A stretch of DNA of 64,000 bases. It comes from Roseiarcus sp963794155. GTDB taxonomy: Bacteria; Pseudomonadota; Alphaproteobacteria; Rhizobiales; Beijerinckiaceae. The position numbers and the translations under genes are program-made. Where the stretch lies: assembly GCA_963794155.1 (NCBI GenBank), contig CAWCCX010000015.1, forward strand, positions 56,327-120,326, given 5' to 3'. Shown one piece after another: positions 19,084 through 28,594 of this stretch. A model generated the notes under the pieces. It saw only the letters and a list, made by a program, of their open reading frames with translations. It was not told the DNA's origin and did no database searches. The number at the start of each line of letters is the position of its first letter. Position 1 is the stretch's first letter.

Positions 19084-20522
19084 GCGAGACGATCCCCGAT
19101 CAAAAATTGCAGCGCCCGGTCGAGCCTGATCTGCGGCGCGGGCTCGCCGCGCTGGGTGAGCGGCGGGCGGAAGCGGACGAACCGCCAGTCATTGTCGGCC
19201 TCGGCCAGGGCAATCCCGTCGCCCTCGAAGATCGCCTCCGGGTCGGCAGGCAATTCGCCGGGAAAGACCGCCGCTTCGGCGATTCCATCGAAGATCTGGC
19301 CGCCGATCGTCTCCCCCTTCTCAGGCGTCCCGATGATGGCGTCGAGCGTCTCGCCGCCGGTCCGGATCTCAGCCTCGCGGGTGGCCCGAATCGCGGCGAG
19401 CGCGATCACGTCGATCTCGGCCCCGACCCCTTCGGCGCGCGCGATCGCTTTCGCGGTCAACGCGCGCAGGATCGCCTCCAGCCGGTCGTGGCTGGTGTGG
19501 TGCAGATGATCGGCCTTGGTCGCCGCGAACAGGATGCGGTCGATGCGGGGGCGGAAGATCGAGGAGAGCCGCGAGGCTCGTCCGGCGCGGAAGGCGCGCA
19601 TGACGTCGGAGAGCGCATTCTCGAGATCGGCGACCGCGCCCGGGCCGGAGTTGAGCGCCGAAAGGGCGTCGACCAGAACGATCTGCCGGTCGAGCCGGGC
19701 GAAATGATCGCGAAAGAACGGCCTCACCACATGCGCCTTATAGGCTTCGTAGCGGCGAGCCATCATCGCCGCGAGCGAGCCGGGAACGAGCGCTGCCTCG
19801 TCGGCGAGCGCGATCGGAGCGAACGTCAGGGCCGGCGAGCCCTCGAGATCGCCCGGCATCAGGAACCGGCCGGGCGGCAGGGTCGAGAGGGCATAAACGT
19901 CGTCGCGCGCCCGCTTGAGGTAGGCGGTGAAAAGTTCGGCGATCCGCCGCGCCGCATCCTCGCCGGCGTCGGCTTGGGGGTCGAGGCCGACGAGCGCCTG
20001 ACGCCATTTCTCCGACAGCGGCGCGCGGGCCGGGGTCTCGCTTGCGGCAAGGGTCTCGCGAGACCATTCGGCGTAGCTTTTGTCGAGCAAAGGCAGGTCG
20101 AGCAGCCATTCGCCGGGGTAGTCGACGAGATCGAGCTTGAGGCTCGAGCTCCCGCCGACCCAACCCGAGGCGCTCTCGAACTCGATCGTAAGCCTCAGTT
20201 GGGCGATGCGGCGGGTCGATTGCGGCCAGCGGCGATCCGGCCCCGAGAGGCTCGCCATATGCTCCTCGTAGGCGAATCGCGGCACGGCGTCGTCCGGCTG
20301 CGGCTCGAGCCGCGCCCGCATGATGCGGCCCTCGGCGGACGCGGCCAAAACCGGCAGGCGCGCGCCGGCGATCAGGTTGTTGACCAGCGCGGTCAGGAAC
20401 ACCGTCTTGCCCGAGCGCGACAGGCCAGTGACGCCAAGGCGCAGCGCCCCGCCGGAGAAATAGTCGCCGATCGAGCGGGCGACGAGCCCCGCCTCGAACA
20501 CGAAGTCGCTGAAACCTGGCAA
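19080..20522 (-). CDS. ycjX: YcjX-family P-loop NTPase (DUF463)
   Basis: 480 residues, full length for the family. Walker A is GLSRSGKT (33-40), DLVDYPGEWLLDL is the switch-like YcjX motif, and RILFAATKADHLHH is the guanine-specificity-like (T/N)KxD element. It starts at a TTG (20522); no better start with a ribosome site is seen. It is translationally coupled to ycjF and probably acts with it at the membrane. Confidence 0.87.
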   Translation of the reverse strand: MPGFSDFVFEAGLVARSIGDYFSGGALRLGVTGLSRSGKTVFLTALVNNLIAGARLPVLAASAEGRIMRARLEPQPDDAVPRFAYEEHMASLSGPDRRWPQSTRRIAQLRLTIEFESASGWVGGSSSLKLDLVDYPGEWLLDLPLLDKSYAEWSRETLAASETPARAPLSEKWRQALVGLDPQADAGEDAARRIAELFTAYLKRARDDVYALSTLPPGRFLMPGDLEGSPALTFAPIALADEAALVPGSLAAMMARRYEAYKAHVVRPFFRDHFARLDRQIVLVDALSALNSGPGAVADLENALSDVMRAFRAGRASRLSSIFRPRIDRILFAATKADHLHHTSHDRLEAILRALTAKAIARAEGVGAEIDVIALAAIRATREAEIRTGGETLDAIIGTPEKGETIGGQIFDGIAEAAVFPGELPADPEAIFEGDGIALAEADNDWRFVRFRPPLTQRGEPAPQIRLDRALQFLIGDRLA

Positions 20523-20744
20523 GGGAAATTCCGCGCGCGCAAACCGGGGAGCCTATTTAGGCGGCGCCCGCCGGTTTGGACAGTGGACTCACAGGTTCAA
20601 TCTCGGCCCTTTCGCCTCAGAGCCGGGGGGGCGTCCCCCTCGACGGGGAGTTCGACGCCTGGCTCCGCTTGTCAGGCAATGGCGTTAATGCCGCATTCCG
20701 GGTGAGCGAGGACCGCGACGGCTGCTTGGGCAAATGGCTTCCCT

Positions 20745-20778
20745 GCCTTAAACTCCGCTCCCTTCGGGAGTTTAAGGC
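20745..20778. repeat. 12-bp perfect inverted repeat upstream of the nitrilase gene
   Basis: GCCTTAAACTCC (20745-20756) and GGAGTTTAAGGC (20767-20778) enclose a 10-nt loop, 36 bp before the nitrilase ATG. No T-run follows, so it is not a canonical terminator. It could be an operator or an mRNA hairpin in the leader. The region 20523-20814 holds no gene. Confidence 0.6.
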
Positions 20779-20814
20779 ATCCGACGGAAGCTGATCTCGG
20801 GATGGAGGGCCTAA

Positions 20815-22710
20815 ATGTCTTTCGAGCAATGGCGCTGGACGCCAGCGGGAACCAGGTTGAACTGGCGCGCGCGGGTATTGGCGGCGACGCTAGGGCTACT
20901 GGCCTTGGCCCTCTCCTCGGTTGTAGCTTTGGCGCAGTCGATCAAAGTCGCGGCGGTGGATTTTGTGCCCGCTTGGGGCGATTTGGATGGGAACATCAAT
21001 CGCCTCGCGGAGGCGGCTGAGAAGGCAGGCGAGCAGGGGATAAATTACGCGGTATTTCCGGAAACGGCGGTCAGCGGGTATTTGTTCAGCGACCCGGCGC
21101 AGATCGCGCCGTACCTGGATACGATCCCCGGCAAGACCACCGCCGCTTTGCTGCCGATTCTCGCGCGGCATGGGATGTACCTGAGCGTCGGCATCGCGGA
21201 GCGGGACGCGGAAACCGGCCTCGCCTATAACGCCGCCGTGCTGCTGGGCCCGAATGGCGTCATCGGCAAATACCGCAAGAATGGACTCAATCCTCAGGAT
21301 CAAAAGGTGTTCGCGCCCGGGAACACGGGCGTTCAGGTCTTCGATACGCCGATCGGCCGCATCGGGCTTGTGATCTGTTACGACGACACCTACTGGCAAT
21401 ATCCACGTCTCGCCGCATTGCGTGGCGCTCAGATCATCGGCTGGCATTCCGTCTCGGACCGCGTGATCCCGGGTACGCCCGCGGCCCAAGCGACGGGCGA
21501 CCATTCGACCGTCGCTAACGTGCAATACATGAGCGCTCAGAACGGCGCGTGGGTCGTCGCAGCCACGCGCAGCGGCATTGAGACCAATCCGATCACCGGC
21601 GGAAAACTTTTTTACAACGGGGGCTCGAGTATCTGGTCTCCCGAGGGGCGCAAGCTGGCCCAAGCGCCGGTCGTGCCGCCGGAGGAACTCGCTCCCGGCT
21701 TGCACGGGATCTTCACTACGACGATTACGCCAAGCGATGCGGACAGATTGCGCGCCGAACGCATGGCCTTGCGTCGTCCCGCACTCTATACGCCGTTGCT
21801 TGCGCTTCATCGAAGCCCTGTCGACGGCAACGCCAGCACGACCCGGCTCGTCGTGTCTTTGGTTGCCGTCCAGTGGCCCGAAGGGCCCTCGCGGATGGAC
21901 TCGGTGCGCGCGGTGGAGGGCGCTTTGACCGTCCTGCCGGAGCTTTCCGCTCTTCCTACGGGTCTCGGTCCGGACGAGATCAAGGCCCGCGCTGAGCCGA
22001 GGGGAGGCGCGTTCGAGAAGGCCCTGAGCGACGCCGCCCTCGCAGCCAAGGGCTATTTGGTCGGCAGTTTTCCGGAGAGCGATGGCGATCGCGTCTACCA
22101 CACTGTGGTTCTCGCCGGCCCCGATGGCGCCATTCTCGGACGCTACCGTGCTACGCACCCGGATGCGGCCCACGCACGTTGGGCGACCCCCGGCGACGCG
22201 ATTGTCGTGATCCCCACTCCGCTTGGCCGCATTGGCCTGGCGTCGGCGGACGAACTTGCCGTCCCCGAACTCGGGCGACTCTACGGCGCCATGCGCGCGG
22301 ATATTCTCGCCGCGCCGGCCGGCCCCCCCGAAGCGCTCAAGGTTGAAGTCGATGCGGCTCTTTTCTCCGTTCCCGACCCACCCACTGGCCGGGCGGACTT
22401 CTTTCCGTTCGCCGCCGCCAAGCAGAATCAGCTTTGGCTGGTCAGCGGAGGTCGCCGCGAGGGACGCTACACCGCGGCGGCGATTTACGGACCGGAGCCC
22501 GTCGTCTCAACGCCAACGCTGACCGCGGCCGAAGGCGAGGACTCGGTTCGATACGAGACGCCAATTCCCGCGCCCGGAACTTGGATCAACCAGAGTCAGC
22601 TGATCGCTGGCCAGCAAGCGCAGTGGTTCGTTCCGCTCGTCTTGCCGGACGACAACGCTTGCCTGAAGCGCTGGCGCGCGGCAGATACTGGAGCCATGCC
22701 CTGTCTTTGA
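20815..22710 (+). CDS. Membrane-anchored/exported tandem nitrilase (carbon-nitrogen hydrolase) with one degenerate domain
   Basis: 631 residues. A hydrophobic segment at 21-41 (LAATLGLLALALSSVVALA) is a signal peptide or anchor. Domain 1 (about 43-310) carries the Glu-Lys-Cys triad: Glu83 in FPETAVSG, Lys155 in GKYRKNG, Cys188 in GLVICYDD. Domain 2 (about 345-600) repeats the fold, but at the nucleophile position it reads GRIGLASADELA, with no cysteine, and so is probably catalytically dead. The likely reaction is hydrolysis of an amide or nitrile outside the cytoplasm; it is not Lnt, which has eight membrane helices. Substrate unknown. Confidence 0.8.
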   Translation: MSFEQWRWTPAGTRLNWRARVLAATLGLLALALSSVVALAQSIKVAAVDFVPAWGDLDGNINRLAEAAEKAGEQGINYAVFPETAVSGYLFSDPAQIAPYLDTIPGKTTAALLPILARHGMYLSVGIAERDAETGLAYNAAVLLGPNGVIGKYRKNGLNPQDQKVFAPGNTGVQVFDTPIGRIGLVICYDDTYWQYPRLAALRGAQIIGWHSVSDRVIPGTPAAQATGDHSTVANVQYMSAQNGAWVVAATRSGIETNPITGGKLFYNGGSSIWSPEGRKLAQAPVVPPEELAPGLHGIFTTTITPSDADRLRAERMALRRPALYTPLLALHRSPVDGNASTTRLVVSLVAVQWPEGPSRMDSVRAVEGALTVLPELSALPTGLGPDEIKARAEPRGGAFEKALSDAALAAKGYLVGSFPESDGDRVYHTVVLAGPDGAILGRYRATHPDAAHARWATPGDAIVVIPTPLGRIGLASADELAVPELGRLYGAMRADILAAPAGPPEALKVEVDAALFSVPDPPTGRADFFPFAAAKQNQLWLVSGGRREGRYTAAAIYGPEPVVSTPTLTAAEGEDSVRYETPIPAPGTWINQSQLIAGQQAQWFVPLVLPDDNACLKRWRAADTGAMPCL

Positions 22711-22911
22711 CGGGGCTCCGCACAGGGCGGCCAGCGCCTTGAAGGCGGGCAAGGGCCGTCGACGTGAAGCATCCCACGTCCCCTGTCTCGACCCTCCTGC
22801 GCCTTGACAACCGTGGACGCGATCGCGCCGACGGCCTGTCTTGGGAGCGGTTTGGTTTTCGCGGAACCCGCCGGCAGACGACGGCGTCGCGCCGTCGAAG
22901 CGAGCCGTACC

Positions 22912-23436
22912 CTAGTCCGCGTCGGCCTCGAGTTCGGCCGGGGTCAGGTAGAGCGCAAGCGTCCCGGAATTGCGCTCGACGTCCTCCCACCGGCGGACGG
23001 AAAAGTCGAGCGCCGCGACGGCGCCGGTCGGATATTTGGCGGCGAGGCGGCGCATCTCCGGCTCGGCGCCGGAGCCGGTCAGCGCCGTCGCCAGTTCGCC
23101 AAGCCCGGGATTGTGGCCTACGAGGCCGACGCGCTGGCGGTGATGGGGGAGGGCGCGCGAGAGGGCGAGCAAGCTCGCCAAATTGGCGTCATAGAGCCCT
23201 GGCTCTTCTCTGAGATCGACCTTGCGTTTCCATTCTCCGGCGAAAATCTCCGCCGTCTCTTTGGCGCGTGCGGCGCCTGAGTGAATGAGAACCTCGGGAA
23301 GCATCTTGCGCGCGGCGAGCGCCGCGGCGACCCGCCGGGCGTCGGCGCGGCCGCGATCGGTCAGCCTGCGCTCGTAGTCGTCGCGCCCGATATGGGGCTC
23401 CGTCTTGGCGTGACGGATGAGGAACAACCGGCGCAT
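22912..23436 (-). CDS. SixA-type histidine phosphatase
   Basis: 174 residues of the histidine phosphatase (RHG) superfamily. RHAKTE at the N-terminus gives the phospho-acceptor His9, the second Arg is in HSGAARAKETAEIF, and GHNPGLGEL supplies the second catalytic His. The short length fits SixA, which dephosphorylates phosphohistidine on phosphotransfer domains. Its distance from cckA (about 2.3 kb) makes a link to phosphorelay signalling conceivable but unproven. Confidence 0.85.
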   Translation of the reverse strand: MRRLFLIRHAKTEPHIGRDDYERRLTDRGRADARRVAAALAARKMLPEVLIHSGAARAKETAEIFAGEWKRKVDLREEPGLYDANLASLLALSRALPHHRQRVGLVGHNPGLGELATALTGSGAEPEMRRLAAKYPTGAVAALDFSVRRWEDVERNSGTLALYLTPAELEADAD

Positions 23437-23536
23437 GAGCGGAGATTGCGCGACGGCTTAAGGAATCGCAAGCGAGGAGAACAAGGCGCACGGCGGTGGG
23501 CATGAGCGAGGCGCCTCCGAGCGATAGCGGGCGGAT

Positions 23537-24751
23537 CTAGGCCGCATGCTGGGGGAGCGCCGGCCAGGAATACTCGGGCAGCCGAAGCGAATTGGCGATG
23601 TTCCGGCCCAAAGCCAATTTGGCCAGTCCCGGAATCGTACACGCCCGGATCACTTGGTTGCGCAAGAAGAGCCCAAACCGGGTCCTCGGCGCAAAGGCGG
23701 CGGAAAAACGCTCGGCGCCCTTTTGCTTGGCCTCGATGAAGGGACGCAGAAGCGACTCATAATTCACGAACGCGTCCTGGTGCCGGCCACCGGCCTTCGT
23801 AAGCTCCCCGGCCAGCACGTAGGCCGCGGCCATCGAAAGCGCCGAGCCCTGGCCGGCCATCAGCGAGACGCAGAATGCGGCGTCGCCGACGAGCGCGACC
23901 CGGCCGCGCGACCAGGCAGGCATTTTGATCTGGGCGACAGGATCGAAATAGAGGTCCTGCGCGCGGTCGAGGCATGAGAGAATTTGCCCGCATTCCCAGC
24001 CGCCGGAGCCGAACATCTCGTGCAACATCGCTCTCTGCGCGGCAAGGCGGGGCAGCGGCGAATCCCCACCATCGCGGGCGAAGACGAACAGGATGAGCGT
24101 CCGGTCGTCGCGCAGGGCGACACGCCCGACCATGCGGCCCGGCTCGCTGAAGATGACGTAGACGTCTTCGTCCCGGGGCCGGTAGCCGCGGGCCTCGAAT
24201 GCCGCGACGACGTAGCCGAGACCCTTCTCAAACGTGCTCTGCGGGCCAAAGACGAGCCTGCGAACGTTCGAATGCAAGCCGTCAGCGCCAATGACGAGGT
24301 CGAACGAGCGCGGGCCGGCGCGCGCAAATTGCACCTCGACGCAGTCCGTTCGGCTGTCGAGTGCAAGGATCTCGTCGCCGAACAGGATCTCGGTCTCGCC
24401 CCTGACTGCCTCGAACAGCAGCAGGGAAAGATCGCTGCGCGCCAGCGTTACGTAACGTCCGCCGGTCAGCTCGCGGAACACGCGCGTTCCAAACCCCGCC
24501 ATGCGTTCGCCCTCGGCATCCACTATGCGGAGCTCACGCATGCTGTAACCGACGCGCTCAAGCTCGTCCGCAAGCCCCATCCGCTCGGCGATGTCGTAGC
24601 CTGCGCCCCAGAAGTCGATGACGTAGCCGCCGGCGCGCAAGTTCGGCGCCCGCTCGACAATCGTGGCCTTGAAACCGGCGGCGTTGAGCCAGAAGGCGAG
24701 GGTCGGCCCCGCGATCCCGGCGCCTGAGATGAGAACGGACTTGGCCCGCAT
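23537..24751 (-). CDS. FAD-dependent aromatic-type monooxygenase (UbiH/PHBH family)
   Basis: 404 residues. The Rossmann motif is GAGIAGP (10-16). The middle DG motif is LVIGADGLHSNVR, and the FAD-ribityl motif is GRVALVGDAAFCVSLMAGQGSALSM. The architecture is that of single-component flavin hydroxylases; several homologues modify polyketides, tetracyclines or aromatic acids. No pathway genes surround it, so the substrate is not inferred. The C-terminal NQVIRACTIPGLAKLALGRN is typical of FAD-binding-3 proteins. Confidence 0.85.
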   Translation of the reverse strand: MRAKSVLISGAGIAGPTLAFWLNAAGFKATIVERAPNLRAGGYVIDFWGAGYDIAERMGLADELERVGYSMRELRIVDAEGERMAGFGTRVFRELTGGRYVTLARSDLSLLLFEAVRGETEILFGDEILALDSRTDCVEVQFARAGPRSFDLVIGADGLHSNVRRLVFGPQSTFEKGLGYVVAAFEARGYRPRDEDVYVIFSEPGRMVGRVALRDDRTLILFVFARDGGDSPLPRLAAQRAMLHEMFGSGGWECGQILSCLDRAQDLYFDPVAQIKMPAWSRGRVALVGDAAFCVSLMAGQGSALSMAAAYVLAGELTKAGGRHQDAFVNYESLLRPFIEAKQKGAERFSAAFAPRTRFGLFLRNQVIRACTIPGLAKLALGRNIANSLRLPEYSWPALPQHAA

Positions 24752-24822
24752 GCCGACGCCTTACCGGAGCCGGCTGGCGGAACTGTGATGGCTTCGGGTC
24801 GAGAAAAGGGAAGCGCCTCTCT

Positions 24823-25668
24823 CTACCGCTCCCGCCGGCTCAGGAACGCGAGCTTCTCGAACAGATGCACGTCCTGCTCGTTCTTGAGCAATGCGCCGTG
24901 CAAGGGCGGGATTAGCTTCTTGGCGTCGCGCTCGCGCAAGGCATCGGGCGAAATATCCTCGTTGAGCAGAAGCTTGAGCCAGTCGAGCAGCTCCGAAGTG
25001 GTCGGCTTCTTCTTCAGGCCTGGCATCTCGCGCAGCGCGAAGAACGACCGCATGGCCTCCTCGACCAGCCGCGGCTTGATCGCCGGATAATGCAATTCGA
25101 CGATTCTGCGCATCGTCTCGGCGTCGGGAAAGCGGATGTAGTGAAAGAAGCAGCGGCGCAAGAATGCGTCGGGCAGCTCCTTCTCGTTGTTGGAGGTGAT
25201 GACGACGATCGGCCGAAGGCGCGCTTTCACCGTCTCTCCGGTCTCGTAGACGAGAAACTCCATCTGGTCGAGTTCGAGCAGCAGGTCGTTGGGGAATTCG
25301 ATGTCCGCCTTATCGATCTCGTCGATCAAGAGCACCGGCCGCTCGGGCGAGGCGAAGGCCTCCCAAAGCTTGCCGCGCCGGATGTAGTTGGCGATCTCGG
25401 AAACCCGCGGGTCGCCGAGCTGCAAATCGCGAAGCCGCGAGACGGCGTCATATTCGTAGAGGCCCTGCTGCGCACGGGTCGTCGATTTGACATGCCAGGC
25501 GATGAACGGGGCTCGAAGCGCGCCCGCGATCTCCTGCGCCAGCAGCGTCTTGCCGGTGCCGGGCTCGCCCTTCACGAGCAGCGGACGCTCGAGCGCGATT
25601 GCCGCGTTGACCGCGGTTTTGAGTTCGTCGCCCGCCACATAGGTGGCCGTACCTTGAAAACGCGTCAA
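24823..25668 (-). CDS. MoxR-type AAA+ ATPase
   Basis: 281 residues from a TTG at 25668 with GGGAG 6 nt upstream; this gives MTRFQGTATYVAGDEL, the usual family start. A TTG ten codons further upstream (25698) is possible. Walker A is GEPGTGKT (34-41), Walker B is VLLIDEIDKAD, sensor 1 is VVITSNNEKELPDAFLRRC. MoxR ATPases work with VWA-domain proteins to insert cofactors or mature complexes. The likely partner is the VWA protein at 31096-32271. The 24752-24822 gap separates it from the monooxygenase. Confidence 0.88.
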   Translation of the reverse strand: MTRFQGTATYVAGDELKTAVNAAIALERPLLVKGEPGTGKTLLAQEIAGALRAPFIAWHVKSTTRAQQGLYEYDAVSRLRDLQLGDPRVSEIANYIRRGKLWEAFASPERPVLLIDEIDKADIEFPNDLLLELDQMEFLVYETGETVKARLRPIVVITSNNEKELPDAFLRRCFFHYIRFPDAETMRRIVELHYPAIKPRLVEEAMRSFFALREMPGLKKKPTTSELLDWLKLLLNEDISPDALRERDAKKLIPPLHGALLKNEQDVHLFEKLAFLSRRER

Positions 25669-25724
25669 CTTCGGCTCCCGGACAAACTCTGTCAGCAAGC
25701 TCTGTCAGAATCAGGCGCCGCGCG

Positions 25725-28242
25725 TCAATTCATCAAGCCCTTGACGGTCTCGATCAATTGCTTGAGCGAGAACGGCTTGGGCAGGAACACGAATTCCTGG
25801 CCCTCCGGCAGGTTGCGCGCGAACGCGTCGTCGGCGTAGCCGGAAACAAAGATCACCTTGGCGGTCAATCCGCGGCGGCGCAATTCGGTCAGCATGGTCG
25901 GTCCGTCCATCTCCGGCATGATGACGTCCGAAACGATGAGGTCGATCGGCTCGCCGGCCTTTTCGGCGACCCTGAGCGCGTCGAGGCCGGTCTCCGCCTC
26001 GAGAACGGTGTAGCCGCGCGAGGCGAGCGCGCGGGACGCGAAAGCGCGCACAGCTTCCTCGTCCTCGACCAAAAGGATCGCGCCGCGGCCGGTCAGATCG
26101 GCGGCCGGCTTGGCGGCCTCCTTCTTGACCGGCTCGTCGATCTCGTTGCCCTGGCGCCGGGGAAGGAGAATGCGAAACGTGGCGCCGGCGCCCGGCTCGC
26201 TGTCACAGAAGATATAGCCGCCGGTCTGCTTGACGATGCCGTAGACCATCGACAGGCCGAGACCGGTGCCCTTGCCCACATCCTTGGTGGTGAAGAAGGG
26301 CTCGAAGATCTTGGCCCGGACCTCGGGCGGAATGCCGTGCCCCGTGTCTACGACCTCGACCAGCACGTAGTCGGCCGGGACGATCGCCATCTCCTTCAAT
26401 TCCGCGCATTCAGACGCCGGAAAGTTGCGCGTACGCAAGGTGATCTTGCCGCCGTCGCGGATCGCGTCGCGGGCGTTGACGACGAGATTGACGATCACCT
26501 GCTCGAACTGGTTGAGGTCGGCCTTCACCAGCCACAGGTCGCGCCCGTAAACGACATCGAGCTGGATCGTCTCGCCGACCAGCCGATGCAACAGCATCTG
26601 CAGTTCCGACAGCACGTCGTTGAGCTGCAGAGTTCTGCGGACGCAGCGTCTGCCGGCGCGAAAAAGCGAGCAATTGCCTGACCAAGCCCGCCGCCCGATT
26701 GGCGTTCTGCTTGATTTGCATGATGTCCTGGAAAGACGGATCGGTCGGGCGGTGATTGGCGAGCAGGAGATCGGAATAGCCGATGATCGCCGTCAGGACA
26801 TTGTTGAAGTCATGCGCGATCCCGCCGGCGAGCTGGCCGATCGCCTGCATCTTCTGACTCTGGACGAGGTTCTCCTGCAGCGTCTTCTGTTCGGTGGTGT
26901 CGAGGGCGAATATGGTCGCGCTCGCGCCCTCGTCGCTCTTGGGATCGGCCGCCGAGACGAAGAGGCGCGCCGAACGTGCGGCGCCGGCGCCCTCGAGCGA
27001 CACATCGAGGGGCGCGATCTCGCCCTTGCCCTGGGCGGCGGCCTCGACCGATTCGCGCACGGCGGCGCGATCGCGCTCAGCGACCAGGTCAAAGATCGTA
27101 AGCCTTCCCTTGGCGGCGTCGGACTTATGCGCGGCCTGGGCGAGCCGGGCGAACGCGGCGTTGGGACGCAGCACAGCGCCAGCGGCGTCCACCGCCGCGA
27201 TCGCCACCGGGGTCGAATTGAAAATGCGCGCAAACCGCACTTCCGCCGCGCGCAGGTCCTCGCCCTTGATCTCGCCGGGGGCGCGATTGATCACCAGCGA
27301 CCGCGAGGGCCCGGGCGCTCCGTCGCCGGAAAAGGCGACCTTGTGCAAAATCCGCACCGGCAGAACCCGGCCCTGGCGGGGTTTGAGGTCGACGTCGAAT
27401 TGCTGCGTCGTCACTTCGCCCGGGCCGCCGGACATCATCGCCAGCATGGCGCCGCCGTCGCCTGCGACAATGTCGTCGATCTTGAGCCGGCCGACGCCGA
27501 ACTGGGCGAGATCGTAGTCGAGCCAGCTGGCCAAGGTCGCGTTCATATGGGCGATCGCGCCGTCCGGCTCGGCGGAGAAGAACCCGGCTGGCGCGTGGTC
27601 GAGATAATCGATCGCGTGCTGAAGATCCTGGAAGAATGTTTCGTGCCGGTCGTGATCGCGCGTCTCATCGGACACCGTCCACGCCATCCTGCCGTCCCTG
27701 GCCGCGCCCTCGAGCGGGCGAACGCGAATGCGGTACCAGGCGACCTCGCCCTCGCCGCTGGGCGGCGGCGAGAGACGCAGCTCCTCGCTCGCCCGCGCGC
27801 CCGATTTGGCCGCCTGCGACAGCCGATAGACCGACTCGGAGACGTCGGGAGAGCCGGTGAACAGCCGTTCGACCGGACGCAGGTCGCCCGCGGAGCGCGC
27901 CCCCGAGAGCGCGCGGTAGGCGTCGTTGGCATAGACGATTCGCGATTCGCGGTCGGTGACCAGAATCCCGTCCGGACTGGAGTCGGCGATCGCCTTGGTG
28001 GTGTCGAGGCGCGCCGCCCGAGTGGGGAACTGCAGGAGGCCAAAGGCGTACAGCAGCAGGCCGAAAGCGCCGCAGATGGCGAGAATAATGATCATCCAGG
28101 TCATAAGCGACGCGCCGATGGCGCTCGGCGCCAGCCACAAGGAGAGGAGGGCGCCGGCGAGGCATACGACCAGAATTGCGAGCGCGAGCGGATTGACGGT
28201 GCGCTCGATTCTGTCCACCGGTGGGGGCGGAGCCGATTTCAT
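25725..28242 (-). CDS. cckA: Cell-cycle hybrid sensor histidine kinase CckA (single frameshift)
   Basis: Roughly 838 residues after correction. Two N-terminal membrane segments (about 16-38 and 42-70) precede PAS domains (DSSPDGILVTDRESRIVYAN and others). HisKA follows with the phosphorylated His in AGGIAHDFNNVLTAIIGY, then HATPase_c (VNLVVNARDAI, GHGIPPE, GKGTGLGLSMVYGIVKQ) and a receiver domain with Asp in VSDVIMPEMDG. This order is CckA, the kinase feeding the ChpT-CtrA relay. Near 26632 one surplus base breaks RPQ(T)LQLNDVLSEL. Since cckA is usually essential, an assembly indel is likely. Confidence 0.87.
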
Positions 28243-28594
28243 TTGAGGATCAAACCCCGAAAGGACATTGCCGAACGCGAACGCGCCGAGTTCGATCGCG
28301 GTCGGGCGTGTGCTACCATGCGCGGCCCCCGATGTCTTGACGCCGAGCCGCCGACCTGGGCGAAAGTGAGGTGAAAGCCCCAGTTTTCAACGGGATCGCA
28401 TTTTGTTATGAATGTCATACAAGCGCCGGCCAGATTCGGCGCGCGCGGGCGCGGAACGCGCGAGCGCTGGCGTCCTGCCAGGTGGGTCCTCGGGTCGCCG
28501 GCGATCTTGCTTAATCGGTCGTAAGGCGAAGCCGTCGCTGGAAAGCCGAAGCTGAAGAGCACTATGGCGCGCGCTCGGGGGCGGGAGTTTTGGA
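28243..28594. other. Divergent promoter region between cckA and fliO
   Basis: 352 bp with no supported gene. It lies between divergently transcribed genes and should contain both promoters. Confidence 0.45.

Noticed and set aside
19107..20705. Long plus-strand open frame across ycjX
   Set aside because: Antisense shadow of a clear P-loop NTPase; composition is Arg/Gly/Asp-rich with no family signal.
20745..20778. Rho-independent terminator
   Set aside because: The hairpin lacks a following T-run and both flanking genes point away from it.
28239..28562. Minus-strand open frame upstream of cckA
   Set aside because: No motif, no ribosome site, and lies in the divergent promoter region.
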